A stretch of DNA of 64,000 nt from Macrobrachium rosenbergii. Lineage: Eukaryota > Arthropoda > Malacostraca > Decapoda > Palaemonidae. The translations under genes and the position numbers were made by a program. Location of the stretch: contig NC_089762.1 of assembly GCF_040412425.1 (NCBI RefSeq), positions 20,891,147 through 20,955,146 on the forward strand, in the 5' to 3' direction. The notes below the pieces were generated by a model. The model was not told the DNA's origin and made no database searches. It saw nothing but the letters and a program-made list of their open reading frames with translations. Positions 21,190 to 31,720 of the stretch are shown piece by piece; the first letter of the stretch is position 1, and each line of letters begins with the position of its first letter.

Positions 21190-21800
21190 TAGTGACGCAG
21201 TGACTTCCAACATGCATGCAAGAACCTAACCCCGTGGTTAGTATTTGTATGGGAAATGCAATATTTTATCCTTTTTTTCTTTTTCAATTCATCAAAACTA
21301 CTGACGAACTGTTAGTCAATCCTTCCAATATAACCAAACATTCTGAAATTGTTTAATTGTATGATCATATGCAACGCTGGATAAATGTCTGAATGCAGGC
21401 CTGCTTTATTTTGCATTTATGTAACGCACATAATATACATTACATAAATTATTATAATATATAATGATCATATGCAACGCTGGATAAATGTTTGAATGCA
21501 GGCCTGCTTTATTTTGCATTTATGTAACGCACATAATATACATTGCATAAATGATTATAATATATATTAATAGAAGTAAATTATGGTAACAAGACTGAAA
21601 TACTGGTTGTACATTACATTACAGTACTATGCAGGCAGGCACTTTACATAGCAAAGGTTTGACATTATGCCCTACCCAGTATGTCAGTTACTTTTCAAGG
21701 TTCAATTTACATCCATTTTGACTTACAACCAGCTAGTTGGAACCAAGCTGTCTAAGTTGGATGGTACTTGTACTGACATAAACAATCGAATTGAGAAACA
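21190..21800 (-). mobile_element. Inverted Tigger-derived fragment (internally deleted)
   Basis: Reverse complement of 21,190-21,420 matches 17,580-17,800, downstream of the Tigger gene. Reverse complement of 21,740-21,775 matches the upstream end near 12,320-12,345. Having both flanks without the gene suggests a non-autonomous deletion derivative in the opposite orientation. Termini are not precisely mapped. The 80-codon frame 21,667-21,909 is not recognisable. Confidence 0.45.
21361..21566 (+). repeat. 103-bp tandem duplication
   Basis: 'atgatcatatgcaacgctgg' starts two units at 21,361 and 21,464. They differ at only a few positions ('tgtctgaatg' against 'tgtttgaatg'), so the duplication is recent. 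It lies inside the Tigger-derived fragment. Confidence 0.9.
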
Positions 21801-21909
21801 ACTGTTTGCCGATGTCAGTTACCATAACCAACACACATTTATAAAAGGTTGCGTTACAGTTGTTGACTTGTTAAAAATCTGTCATTTCAATGGTGACTTC
21901 CATAAATAA

Positions 21910-23399
21910 ATCTTTACTCATCCTTCACTCAATGGAGAGGAAAGTGTTATGAAAGTATGCCACTAAATTTATGGTTGTAGCTGTGAATGAAGAACCAAAT
22001 AATGTGCAGGCCACAAAACGTTTTGGAAGAGGCAAGAGCAACATCCGATACTGGTACTGGTGAAATCACACCTTTACTTCATTTAACTTACTGCATTTAT
22101 AAATAAAAAAAGTTACATTTTAAACCCAGCAGTGATAATTTACAGAAAAAACAAATCTCCGAAATGCACCTCGAAAGAATCAGATAGCTTCAACTTCCAA
22201 TTTATTTTAACAGGAGCCAAGGTTGAAGCAGAAAATGGTAAACTGGCAGACTCAGATGGTTAAGTAATAGGCGGCTCAGTGATGTAGCTGGGACTGCCAG
22301 AAATGACAGCATGATATACTGGTGGGAAGCACCAAAAGGCTGGGAGTGAGATGGCAGGAGGGAGAAGGTAGAAGGTTCTTGCATGACATCCCCGCAGAAG
22401 ACAAACTATCTTCCTTGCGCTTTAACAACAAATCCCAAAAAGATTAGACCCTACTGACAACTATACTGAGAAGCAGCAGGAACCATCTGCTCAACACAAG
22501 AAGCAGCAGCAAAGGAAGGGTTGCTTGTACAAACAGGTACAGAGGAATACAAGGCAATACAGGGGGAACTGATTAAGTGAGGAAGGGTTAACGACAGAAA
22601 CAGGAATAAATGATGATACAGGCCTGGTATGTGGCTGAACAACTGATGTACTGAAGTGCAGTTCAGACGACACCTAAGAAACTGGAATACTAAGCCTATG
22701 GGACCTACATAACTACACACACCGTCACTCTTGCCAAATGATGATAACGTGTGATTTGGTTGATGCCAGCACTAAGCTCTACAGAATAAATTTTTCAGAG
22801 AACACATCAATTAAAAGATGGTAGACGGCTGAGAGAGGTGGCGAAGGGCAAAGACCTTTGTCCTGATACATGCCTTGGTTCCCCAGCAGTGATGAAGGCC
22901 TACTAACATAGAACAGTCAGAGGGCAGCTACAGACAGACCAAGCCTCCGACACCATCTCTCAGGGGGAAACCAAAAAGTTTACCCATCTGTTCCTCATGA
23001 ACTACATAGGGAGCATTAAATGATAATACTGTGACCAAACCTTAACTGATTTTGATACCTCACAAAATTATTCATTCTTCACCAGACTACTCCGAACATT
23101 CTCACGCCAAGAAGAAATCTATACAAAACTTTTTTATACAGAACCTAATCCTTTTATTTCTGCTGGCTGTAGATGACTTAATGCAAATGAAAAAATAAGC
23201 ACAATGCTGTAAACGAAAAAAAAACAGCCAGAAATAGTAAGAATTGTTACTGCTGATTCACACTATGCACTAGGATATAGCAGGAGAATTTTAACAAGAA
23301 TGTAAACATTCCATCACCACCTGGTGGGAAATGTGTGATTCTAGACAGTACATCCAGGTGAGTCAAGCATTATCTTTTAATTAGTTTGAATGCCTATTA
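21910..23399. other. Unassigned non-coding sequence
   Basis: No recognisable gene or repeat. Minus frames at 22,202-22,384 and 22,451-22,720 are without known domains. Confidence 0.5.
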
Positions 23400-23751
23400 C
23401 AGTGAACCCCCCATATTTGCGTTGTCAACGTTCGCGGACTCACGCATTCGCGGGTTTCTCTGTGGAACATATCTAGCCATCATTCACAGAAAATTCGCCG
23501 ATTCGCGGTATTTTTCACTGAGAAATATTCACTAATTACTGTATTTTCATATAATTTTCATGAATAAATCACTTTTTGTGATAAAACTATTAAAATATTC
23601 AGGTATAAGCATTTTTACAGGGGTTTTCTGTGTTTAAGCTATCAAAATGGGCAGTTCTAAGTGTTTTTAGAGGGGTTTTAAGCATTCACGGATTTGACCC
23701 ACTCGCGGGGGGGTGTGGGACGCATCCCCCGCGAATACGGGGGGTTCACTG
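23400..23751 (-). mobile_element. TA-flanked MITE, family A, copy 2
   Basis: CAGTGAACCCCCCATATTTG at the left and '...cgaatacggggggttcactg' at the right, between TA at 23,398-23,399 and 23,752-23,753. The interior is the reverse complement of copy 1 ('cttagaactgcccatttt' inverted at about 23,645). Confidence 0.85.
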
Positions 23752-23938
23752 TACACCTAATGGCGCGAAGACGTAAGCTGATTTTATTAGTAGATAAAAT
23801 TCCTCCAAATAATTAAGTACGAGTATATCTATTTAAACTTTGATTTAAGAGAAATGAATGTATATTTAAAATAACTCACTGTGGGGAAAATTAAGGTCAC
23901 CATATGAAATATTATATCATAAAAAAATCTATACTTTG

Positions 23939-23941
<3 letters not shown>

Positions 23942-24009
<68 letters not shown>
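23942..24009 (+). repeat. (GA)n microsatellite
   Basis: About 34 uninterrupted GA units, ending 83 bp downstream (in gene orientation) of ASCC3 exon 5. The pre-mRNA, copied from the opposite sense, would carry (CU)n here. Confidence 0.98.
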
Positions 24010-24012
<3 letters not shown>

Positions 24013-24091
24013 AATGTTTGTGTTTGGTGACTGAGACTATGGTTCACTAAACAGCCTAATAAACTTATTTACATTATATAAGAATACTTAC

Positions 24092-24235
24092 CTCATTTTG
24101 TAGTTCATCATCAGCTTTTGAGCTTAGCAAGAGGGTCATTGTACTATTACTAAGCTCTGAAACAATGCTTGTGTCAGAGTAATATTTAAGCATTTCTACC
24201 TCTATCCAAGACTTGTCATATGATTCTTGTGATAC
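24092..24235 (-). CDS. ASCC3: ASCC3 exon (fourth in window), 48 codons
   Basis: On minus the exon is bounded by acceptor TTTTCAG (24,236 up) and donor GAG|GTAAGT (24,091 down). It is 144 nt long, phase 0 at both ends, with no stop. It encodes VSQESYDKSWIEVEMLKYYS...TLLLSSKADDELQNE. The W-x-E-V-E-x-x-x-Y block and the final SKADDELQNE correspond to WCEVEKYL and SGDELQDEL in vertebrate ASCC3. The next expected residues (L-F-E-L-L-G) would be in a following exon that I did not find. It joins in frame with the 25,062-25,202 exon. Confidence comes from splice sites, phase and collinearity together. Confidence 0.82.
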
Positions 24236-25061
24236 CTGAAAATAAAAAGTCACAACAGGTAAATAATATATAGTATTATTTCTCCCCTACACAGCCCAAC
24301 TGCTGAGATCTATTAGGCAAACCATCCATTTTCATATATTGTAACAATCTGAATCTGCAGCAAAGAGAAGAATTACAAAGTGAATTAGTACTGGAAAAAT
24401 GACTAGCAAATTGGTAATCACTGACAGAATTATACCTGCCACATTGGGGTTCTTCTACCTATTAAATACTAGAAAATTATTGTTATACCACAGATGAGGT
24501 TTAATCTGAATTAGTAATGTATTCATAATGTATCTGCATTCTTAAGGAACAAGATTAATTGCATTTTTATAACATAATACAAATTTTTTTTCAGTGCATT
24601 CTATCCCATTGCTCTCTAATAGCCTTTGGTGTCTCTACACATGAATCCTGGAAGTTACAGTTGGCTGAGTACTCCACATATCCAGGATCCAATGACTCTA
24701 TAGGTAGCAAACTGATCCACTCTTTGCATCTGACCTCCTATACACAGCTTGCAATTTCTTTCAAGGAAATTTTACCTTTTTATTCAATTACTAACTCTGC
24801 AATCATATTTTCATCTACAGTATTTAGTGGAATAATGTCCATCAGTTAATGTTAAATAAGTTCAGAGTTTACTTGCTAGTCTTGGACAGTTGGATGATTT
24901 CACTAAGTGCATGAATTAATCAGTTCCTGGCTACTGTAAGAGTAAGCATTTATAGAACAACCAATCTGAGCATTATCTATTTTTTTTATCCAAACTTGTC
25001 ATAAAAATGAAAAATAAGTTTAATCACTAAAACTTAATACTTTTGAACACGAAAAAATTAC
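24236..25061 (-). other. ASCC3 intron, 826 bp
   Basis: GT...AG bounded (donor GTAATT after 25,062; acceptor CAG before 24,235 on minus). The interior is AT-rich with no transposon I can identify. A plus-strand frame at 24,559-24,849 has no known domain. Confidence 0.75.
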
Positions 25062-25202
25062 CTTCTCTTTGACTAGGTTTTCCACAGGTTCAGGTTTAAA
25101 ATCGTCATAACGCAGAGTGGCCTGTGATACTGGTTTTATTCTTCTTAGGTCTAATAACTTGTGCTTAGGTAATTCATTGCCTGGTAAAATCAAAGGGCCC
25201 AC
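25062..25202 (-). CDS. ASCC3: ASCC3 exon (third in window), 47 codons
   Basis: Acceptor TTTGCAG|GTGGGC and donor GAGAAG|GTAATT on minus; 141 nt, phase 0 at both ends. It encodes VGPLILPGNELPKHKLLDLR...TLRYDDFKPEPVENLVKEK. It corresponds to the weakly conserved stretch of ASCC3 between the GKNLAF-like segment and WCEVEKYL. The Y-(D/K)-x-F and P-E-x-x-P-V-E patterns are shared. The frame stays open 14 codons past the donor, but the retained-intron reading has no similarity. Alone this exon would be hard to identify; its position between two better-matching exons carries the call. Confidence 0.78.
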
Positions 25203-26030
25203 CTGCAAAGGAAAATATATACTAAACTATAAGGGTCTATAAAAATTGTACTTTGGTCATGAACTAGTTTTTTCAAGCTTTTATAGAAACAACAATTCAA
25301 AAAACTTATTTATATTTATTAAATATAACTTTCTTCATACAACGACAATAAAATATTCAATGTGCCAGGTAAAATGCCAAACACCAAATAACTACAACTT
25401 TTAATCAAATCTATTTTCTTCTTTAAAAATCCTCAATTCACGTGTCATCACTGGCTACACCTGACTCTCTAGAAGACTGGTATGAAGTACAAAATCATTT
25501 GTAGTTGAAAAATACATCATTAAACATCCATGAAATCAACACAAGCAGCTTTTCCTTATTACTTGAAAGAGGGGATCAGCAGGCAAGTAGTTACAGGTGC
25601 CTTGCACCACTTTTAAAGGAAACGTATCCATTCTCTTAAGCAACCAAAGCTATTCCTATAGATATCAAATAGTAATGTAGGAGCAGTAAAAAAGACTCAT
25701 AGAGCCAGACACTAGAGGCAACTGAAGAAAAATTACTTAATAGGAGGTGTCCTGTGGTGCACTGCATACACAGCCCAAAAAGTATTAATGGTCATCAAAG
25801 CTTAGCTGTTTCACTGGTGTTCATTAGTCCTGAGTTGAACAAATATGGGGTAAGCCATGCTATAACAGTTGTGCTGCACATTCATGACTGAAATAGTAGT
25901 CACTGCCCCTTTAAGATGAGCTGTGTATGAATGTGTGATGAGACAAGACACAGTATGTTGTGGTACACACATACAAAAAGTGGGTACTTAACTGAATGAT
26001 GAGGCATTGCATCTCACTCAGTACTTTAAT

Positions 26031-26592
26031 CCATGCTTCGTTCCTGGCTCATTTTCTCATCCAACAACTTTAGACCTACATCTACAACCCTTTCTCTGAC
26101 TTCTCACAACTATTCATCTAAAATCTCTAACCTTTTGCATCTCTCCACCTACACAGATGTTAAACAAGGAAGGAGGCAAAACACACCTTTGTCTCAGCCC
26201 CATTTTTTACTCCCAACCAGTCACTCTTCCTCCTGTAAACTCTAATATTTACTTCAATCATAAAATCTTTTTATGCTGCCAGTAGCTACCTATACCACAC
26301 ATATTCAACACACTTCACACTGCCTTTTTATAAATTCTATCATAAGTCCTCTCTTAGTCCATGCATGTGAAATGCTACTACTACCCCTACAGATAACTTG
26401 ACAAATAAACTTGCTCACAGACCCTCTTCCCTGTCTAAACCAACAATGTTCTTCCCCTATCAATACTTCAGTTATATGTTTTCCTTTTTCATCAAAATTC
26501 TACCATACACCTTCCCTTGTACATGATGCAATGTTGTGCTCTTACAATTCTTACAGGCATCTCTTTTACCTCTACCATTATACAGAGCAACT
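26031..26592 (-). pseudogene. RTE-like reverse transcriptase remnant, interrupted by the LINE
   Basis: Minus-strand fragments in several frames resemble RTE-clade (BovB-like) LINE reverse transcriptase. They include KVYGRILMK near 26,490-26,520, EEHCWFRQGRGSV near 26,430-26,465 (compare the family's GEEQCGFRxGRGCVDQ), VREGL and ARNEAWI near 26,040-26,090. Stops and frameshifts are frequent. The fragment continues beyond the LINE at 30,444-30,480 (ERMSERNSC-like text), so the LINE landed inside it. Identification rests on short motifs and is moderate. Confidence 0.5.
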
Positions 26593-26738
26593 ACTATTCC
26601 TCTGGTTCCGGAGTGGATGCGTCATCGTCGTGGGACCTCTCCAGACGGCGGTGGAACGACGGCCGCCTGGATCAAACGTCCACAACACAACCCCACTGCG
26701 AAGACAGGGGAGGGGAGAAGAGGAGGAGTGGCTCCCCA

Positions 26739-27293
26739 ATGCTCCGCAGGGTACCGTGCCTGGGGTGGCGCCGGGCAACTGGATCTCCAGTTTTTTCTCT
26801 GAAGGGATATGGTAACCCGGCTACTATATCCTTACAATTAATCCTAGCTGGTGACATAGAATTAAACCCAGGCCCCTACACATGTCCCATCTGCAGCAGA
26901 TGAGTCACAGCTTCTCGCGCCAGGGGTGGATCAGTCCACTGCAACTTGTGTGGTGGGTGGGTACACCTTCGGTGCACCACACTGAGAACACTAAAAGACT
27001 ACAATGTACATTGGAAGTGCATCATATGCCGTAATACACACACACAAACAAACAATAACAATACACAACAAGCACTTCCTATCCAACAAAACACCAACCA
27101 ACCAACACCACACAGATCACCATCTCCCACATCTACCACACTTTCCTCCAATCCCAGAACACCATCACCCATTCCTACAAATCAAACATCCCCACAAACC
27201 CCAACACCCCATAGCACACACTCACCTAACGCCCACAGAAATGCACCACTAATACACGCACTCACACACTTAGACATAATCGCCGCAACATAA
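26739..27293 (+). pseudogene. LINE 5' coding part: leader, 2A-like motif, PHD finger
   Basis: The first ATG inside the element in the correct frame is at 26,739; the upstream ATG at 26,517 lies outside the insertion. A 45-residue basic then hydrophobic leader (ending ATISLQLILAG) leads to DIELNPGP (26,853-26,876), matching the 2A ribosome-skipping consensus D-(V/I)-E-x-N-P-G-P. Next is a C4HC3 set: Cys codons at 26,883, 26,892, 26,940 and 26,949, His at 26,964, Cys at 26,973, 27,018 and 27,027. This spacing is a PHD-type finger. A TGA at 26,901 interrupts it. After it comes a Thr/Pro/Asn-rich linker. The frame ends at 27,291, while the endonuclease continues two frames over, so a small indel lies between about 27,230 and 27,290. 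Confidence 0.8.
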
Positions 27294-28036
27294 ACATCTT
27301 ACAATTAAACATTGACGGCATTCGCAACAAACACATTGAACTAAAACATTTCATGCACAAACAAAAGATCCACATAGCCATCATTCAAGAAACAAAACTG
27401 AAACACAAACATAAAACACCCAACATACCAAATTACACAGCCATCAGACAAGACAGACAACATGGTGATGGCGGAGGCCTCATCACATACATACACCATA
27501 ACATATCCTACATTGAAAAAACGCAGCACATCAGAACACTAACACAAGTAGACAGACATACAGAACTACAAGCATTTAATATCAAAATAGGGCACAATAA
27601 ACAAATCACAATCATCAACACATACATCCCTCCAGAATATTCACCGGGTTTACCAGCAAACTTCACAATTAGACTGCAGGCGTTGAATACCCTCCCAGAT
27701 ATACTTCTGGGAGGAGATTTCAATGCCAAACACACAGACTGGTACGCCCACCAAGACATCACACAAAGAGGCAAAGACATCTCAACACAATTAGACCAGC
27801 TATACATACTAAACAACACAGATATGCACACACACATACCACACCAAGCCAACTTTAGTCTCACTTCCCCAGACATAACATTTTGCTCACCCAACATAGC
27901 ACCATCAATCACATGGAAAACACACACAGACCTATCATCAGACCACCTTCCTACTTTAATAACACTCCGAACCACACATGACACTTTCTCACATACAAGA
28001 CACACCATCCCTAACTACAAGCGCTGCCTGGGATGA
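27281..28036 (+). pseudogene. LINE AP-like endonuclease domain
   Basis: Frame 2 reads NINILQLNIDGIRNKHIELK, then QETKL (27,386-27,400, metal-binding Glu), GGGLITYIH, LLGGDFNAKH (GGDFNAKH at 27,710-27,733; Asp and Asn of the active site) and SDHLP (27,938-27,952; catalytic Asp-His). This is a complete set of exonuclease-endonuclease-phosphatase motifs. It nicks target DNA to prime reverse transcription. The N-terminal strand has no Met and would normally be fused to the 2A-PHD part. A pair of compensating indels at about 28,025-28,060 separates it from the RT part. Confidence 0.88.
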
Positions 28037-28054
28037 GTACTTGGAAACCACTGA

Positions 28055-29389
28055 GGCTCATTTCAGGAGTTAAACCACACACACATAACATCATCACAAA
28101 CACTAAACAATACAACAATACAATTCAACGACATAATAAACAATGCAGACAAAAGAAACGTTCCTCAAGGCAACAGAAAACACTACAACCCAAACTTCAC
28201 GCCTGACATAAACAGACTCATAACAGAACGAAACAATTTAAGAAATACACCAACCCCACACACACAAATCACAACAAATCGCATATATGATTTAAACACA
28301 GAAATAAACACCAAATTAACTCAAAAACAGACAGAGAACTGGCAAACTTTTCAAGGTACACTAGACTACAGAACCAACCCATCCAAACTGCACAAAACTA
28401 TCAACAGTCTCATCAATTCAAACAGTGGGAACACTCAAAGTCATGCCTCAATCATCACATCTGACAAGATCCCTTCACGCAAACAACAAGCCAACATCTT
28501 AATAAACCACTACGCAAAAATCAGCCACCTACGCAAATACAAAGAAGACAGACACATCTACAGACGCAAACAACAGTTCCCATTAGATTACACAGTAATA
28601 CTAGCCACAACAGAAGACACTGCTAGAATCATTAAACAACTTAAAAACTCTGCAGCCATGGGCATCGATAACATTTCAAACATTCATTTAAAACATCTAG
28701 GTCCCCATGGCACACAAACACTGACAAACATAGCCAATTATTCATACGCACACTGCATTATACCACACATTTGGAAACTGGGAAAAATAATAGCACTTCT
28801 AAAACCAAACAAAACACCTACACAAGCAGCTTCATACAGACCTATAACTTTACTCTGCACACCATCAAAAGTAGTAGAACGCCTCATCTTACGCAAAACC
28901 ACACCACACATACCACTGTCACCCACTCAACATGGCTACAGACCACACCACTCCACAACAACACTACTCACCAACCTTACACAAAAAATACAAGATGGCA
29001 TTAACTCCAGACGCCCACCACAAAGAACACTGCTAATCACAATAGACATAAGTAAAACCTTTGACGCCATCTCTAGACCACTTCTCATCAACAAAGTTTA
29101 CAACACCACACTACACAACAACACCAAACGCTGGCTCGCCAATTACTTAACAGACAGACAAGCATTCGTACACTACAATGGCGAATCATCCAAAATCAGA
29201 AACTTCCCGAACGGCATCCCACAAGGCTCCGTCCTAAGCCCAACACTTTTTAACCTATTCATGCATGACATACCAACACCACCTAACAACATATACATCT
29301 CCTCATATGCAGACGATCTAACAATCATATCAATACATGCAGACAAAAACATGCTCCACACAAGTACAGACTTACATAACACAACTTGA
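28055..29389 (+). pseudogene. LINE reverse transcriptase domain
   Basis: Frame 2 is open from 28,055 to the stop at 29,387-29,389 (about 444 codons, first Met only at 28,658). Landmarks in order: SAAMGIDNI (motif 0/1 region), LLKPNKTPTQAASYRPITLL (motif 2), PTQHGYRPHHSTTTLL, LLITIDISKTFDAI (first catalytic Asp, motif A), NGIPQGSVLSPTLFN (29,213 on, motif B) and YADD (29,306-29,317, catalytic pair, motif C). All catalytic residues are intact, though the second residue after motif A is K-T-F rather than K-A-F. Codons are extremely A/C-rich. A frameshift at about 29,337-29,389 moves the remainder to frame 0. Confidence 0.9.
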
Positions 29390-30407
29390 AAACTGGCTCA
29401 CACAAAACAGATTACAGGTAGCACCAACAAAATCCACAAGTACACTACTCACTAGTCACAACAAAGAACATCAGTACAGACCCACAGCAACGCTGAACAA
29501 CACCACAATTCCACACACACATGAAACAAAAATCCTAGGAGTCACATACAACACTTCAATGTCATTTGCTCCACATGTCAGTAACATCATCAAGAAATGC
29601 AGACCTAGACTAAATGCACTAAGATCACTAACAGGCACAAAATTTGGACAACAAAAAAGAAACGCTCATCACAGTATACAAACAATACATCCGCTCCATA
29701 ATAAACTACGCCAGCCCAGCCTGGCACCCTGCCATATCCAACACACAACTAAACAAACTACAAATAATACAAAACACAGCTCTTAGAATCATCCTTGGCA
29801 GTACACAATCCACACCAATAGAACACTTACACGCTGAAACCAAGATTCTCACCATCAGGCAACACTTAGACATGAGAGGCACACAATTCTTGGCATCGGT
29901 CATAAACAACACAAACAGCCCATGCTATTACCTTCACGACCACCCTCCAACACACAGGCAAATAGCGAATACACCACACAGACACTATACAAATATCTTG
30001 AATTCTATACCACCACCCACAAACATCACACAAAACAAAAGCACATCCATACTCACCTCACCAGACAAGCACTTAATAACCTTCCCAACAACAAAATACT
30101 CGGCACCCCACCCAACATAAGCAGCACAGAAACACAGCTCTCAAGATTGGAGAGAGTACACCTGACCCGACTTCGCTGTGGTCATCACCAATCACTAAAC
30201 ACCTACAAACACCGCATAGACAACACCCAAACAGACATATGTCCACTCTGCCAAGTTAGTCCCCACACAATTACACATCTCTTAGTAGATTGCCCTAACT
30301 TGGCAGCCCTTAGACGACAACAACACAACATCCACACTACCACACAGTTATGGTCAGATCCAGTAAGCGTGGTGTCCTTCTTGCGCGGTGCAGGCTTCCT
30401 GGCATAA
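29337..30407 (+). pseudogene. LINE C-terminal part with GHH and CCHC knuckle
   Basis: The thumb-like region (ENWLTQNRLQVAPTKST, KILGVTYNTSMSFAPHV) is in frame 0. A shift at about 29,644-29,660 moves to frame 1 (VYKQYIRSIINYASPAWHPA, LQIIQNTALRIILG), and another near 30,030-30,050 returns to frame 0 (LTRQALNNLPNNKILGTPP, LTRLRCGHHQSLNTYKHRI). The end is CPLC...HTITHLLVDCP (30,240-30,297), a Cys-Cys-His-Cys knuckle, then SVVSFLRGAGFLA and TAA at 30,405-30,407. Only ~25 nt of 3' UTR precede the tail. The LLVDCP ending is shared by many arthropod APE-type LINEs and helps rule out a retrovirus. Confidence 0.85.
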
Positions 30408-30480
30408 CAGAGTCTGGGGAACCACAACAACAACTATTCCTCTCACTCATTCCTTTGTCCAGCCCATTTCTATACACCCT

Positions 30481-31254
30481 AGTCTATCACCAATCATATC
30501 ATCATCATTGTACACATCATCTCATTATCCCATCAACTACATATGCCTTTCCATATAATAGTCACTTGTACAAGCACTCTCAGACTTAAAACTAACCCCT
30601 TTCACTCTTGAATGATTCAGCTTTCCATCATCCATATTCAATGAACCCTCAAATCAGTCACTTTATCAACCTAGGACTGCATTCTCTTCAGGGAGCATAG
30701 GCTATGGCAATCCTGAATACAGTAAGAAAAATCTGAGGAAGACTGTGAGTTGAAAACTTATTCATAGACACACAAAATGGGCAGGTAACTGGACCAGAGG
30801 GAACCACATGCAATAGTCTTCATTGTTTTATGAAACTGTTCAGTATTTTTAGAAGCAAACATGAAATGGCTCATATTGGGTTTATGATGAACAAATAACT
30901 AGCAAGACACAAAACGAGGCCAAATCTGCTTGATGGAATTCTTAGCATTACAAGATTGCAAACATTCTCCTTCCGATTATACTGGTGTTCAAAGCAAAAC
31001 AGAATGCAGAGAGTTCCACCAACCCAACCAGCCCAACCTTAGAATCCAAAGGCCAGCTCTAAATGACAGTTCCCCTTTGCATTATTGATATAAATGGTGA
31101 TAGTGATATCCTTTTTACATCCACACATTATGAAGTGGTTGATAATCACCCCACAGCTCCTACTACTAGCTTAAAAATTAACCGCTATCCCTGACATGAT
31201 ATTTTTCCCATATACCAAGCTAGAAAACTTCCGCAAAATAAAAAAAAAGCATTA
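30481..31254. other. Unassigned intronic sequence
   Basis: Nothing recognised after the end of the interrupted RTE-like remnant. Confidence 0.45.
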
Positions 31255-31720
31255 CAGTCAACCCAAGGTATTCGAGGGTGTTAGGGACCACAACTGCCTG
31301 CGAATAGCTGAAATCCGTGAATACTTGAGACCCTCCTCTAACAATGCTCATAACTGCCTATTGTAACGTATACAGTAGATAGGGGTAACACTGGTACATT
31401 CTCAAGTACAGGGAACAGTTAAGTACCATACCTAAATATTTGAATATGCATTGATACATAAATAAAATGCATTTTATTGATATTTTCTCGTGTCTACAGT
31501 AATATTAACATTTGAAAATCAGTAAACAATTTTTTATCATAAAAAATGTATTTAGTCACGAAAATAAAATTACAATAATTAGCAAATATTTTAGATATGT
31601 TCAACGAAAAAATCTGCGAATAGGTGAATTTTCCACGACTAATAGGGAGTTATGTTCCACAGAAAAATCCAGGAATAGGTGAATCTGCAAATACTAAACC
31701 GCGAATGGGAGGGTTAATTG
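31255..31720 (+). mobile_element. TA-flanked MITE, family A, copy 3 (diverged)
   Basis: Starts CAGTCAACCCAAGGTATTCG between TA 31,253-31,254 and ends '...cgcgaatgggagggttaattg' before TA 31,721-31,722. The interior contains 'tatgttcca' + 'cagaaaaatcc' and 'atcataaaaaatgtattta' like other copies, plus about 100 bp extra. Confidence 0.7.

Larger units (their letters stand above)
26604..30432 (+). mobile_element. Near-full-length LINE with 2A-like motif, PHD finger, APE and RT
   Basis: An 11-bp duplication, ACTATTCCTCT, flanks the insertion (26,593-26,603 and 30,433-30,443). The 3' end is a short (ACA)n-type tail ('ggggaaccacaacaaca') rather than poly(A). Order on plus: GC-rich leader, 2A-like motif, PHD finger, AP-like endonuclease, reverse transcriptase with YADD, C-terminal GHH...CCHC knuckle. 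No RNase H is recognisable. The reading crosses frames 0, 2, 0, 1 and 0, with one in-frame TGA, so this copy is dead but young-looking. Clade is uncertain. APE plus a C-terminal CCHC points to the Ingi/Vingi, I or Jockey side, while PHD and 2A modules are also known in CR1/L2-group elements. Confidence 0.85.

Noticed and set aside
26517..26738. Upstream ATG of the LINE 5' frame
   Set aside because: It lies outside the 11-bp target duplication, in host DNA; the element's own start is more likely 26,739.
26853..26876. 2A motif as evidence of an endogenous RNA virus
   Set aside because: It is followed by a PHD finger, AP endonuclease and LINE-type RT within target duplications, so it belongs to a retrotransposon.
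27508..28008. 166-codon minus-strand ORF opposite the endonuclease
   Set aside because: Shadow of the A/C-rich coding strand; no domain.
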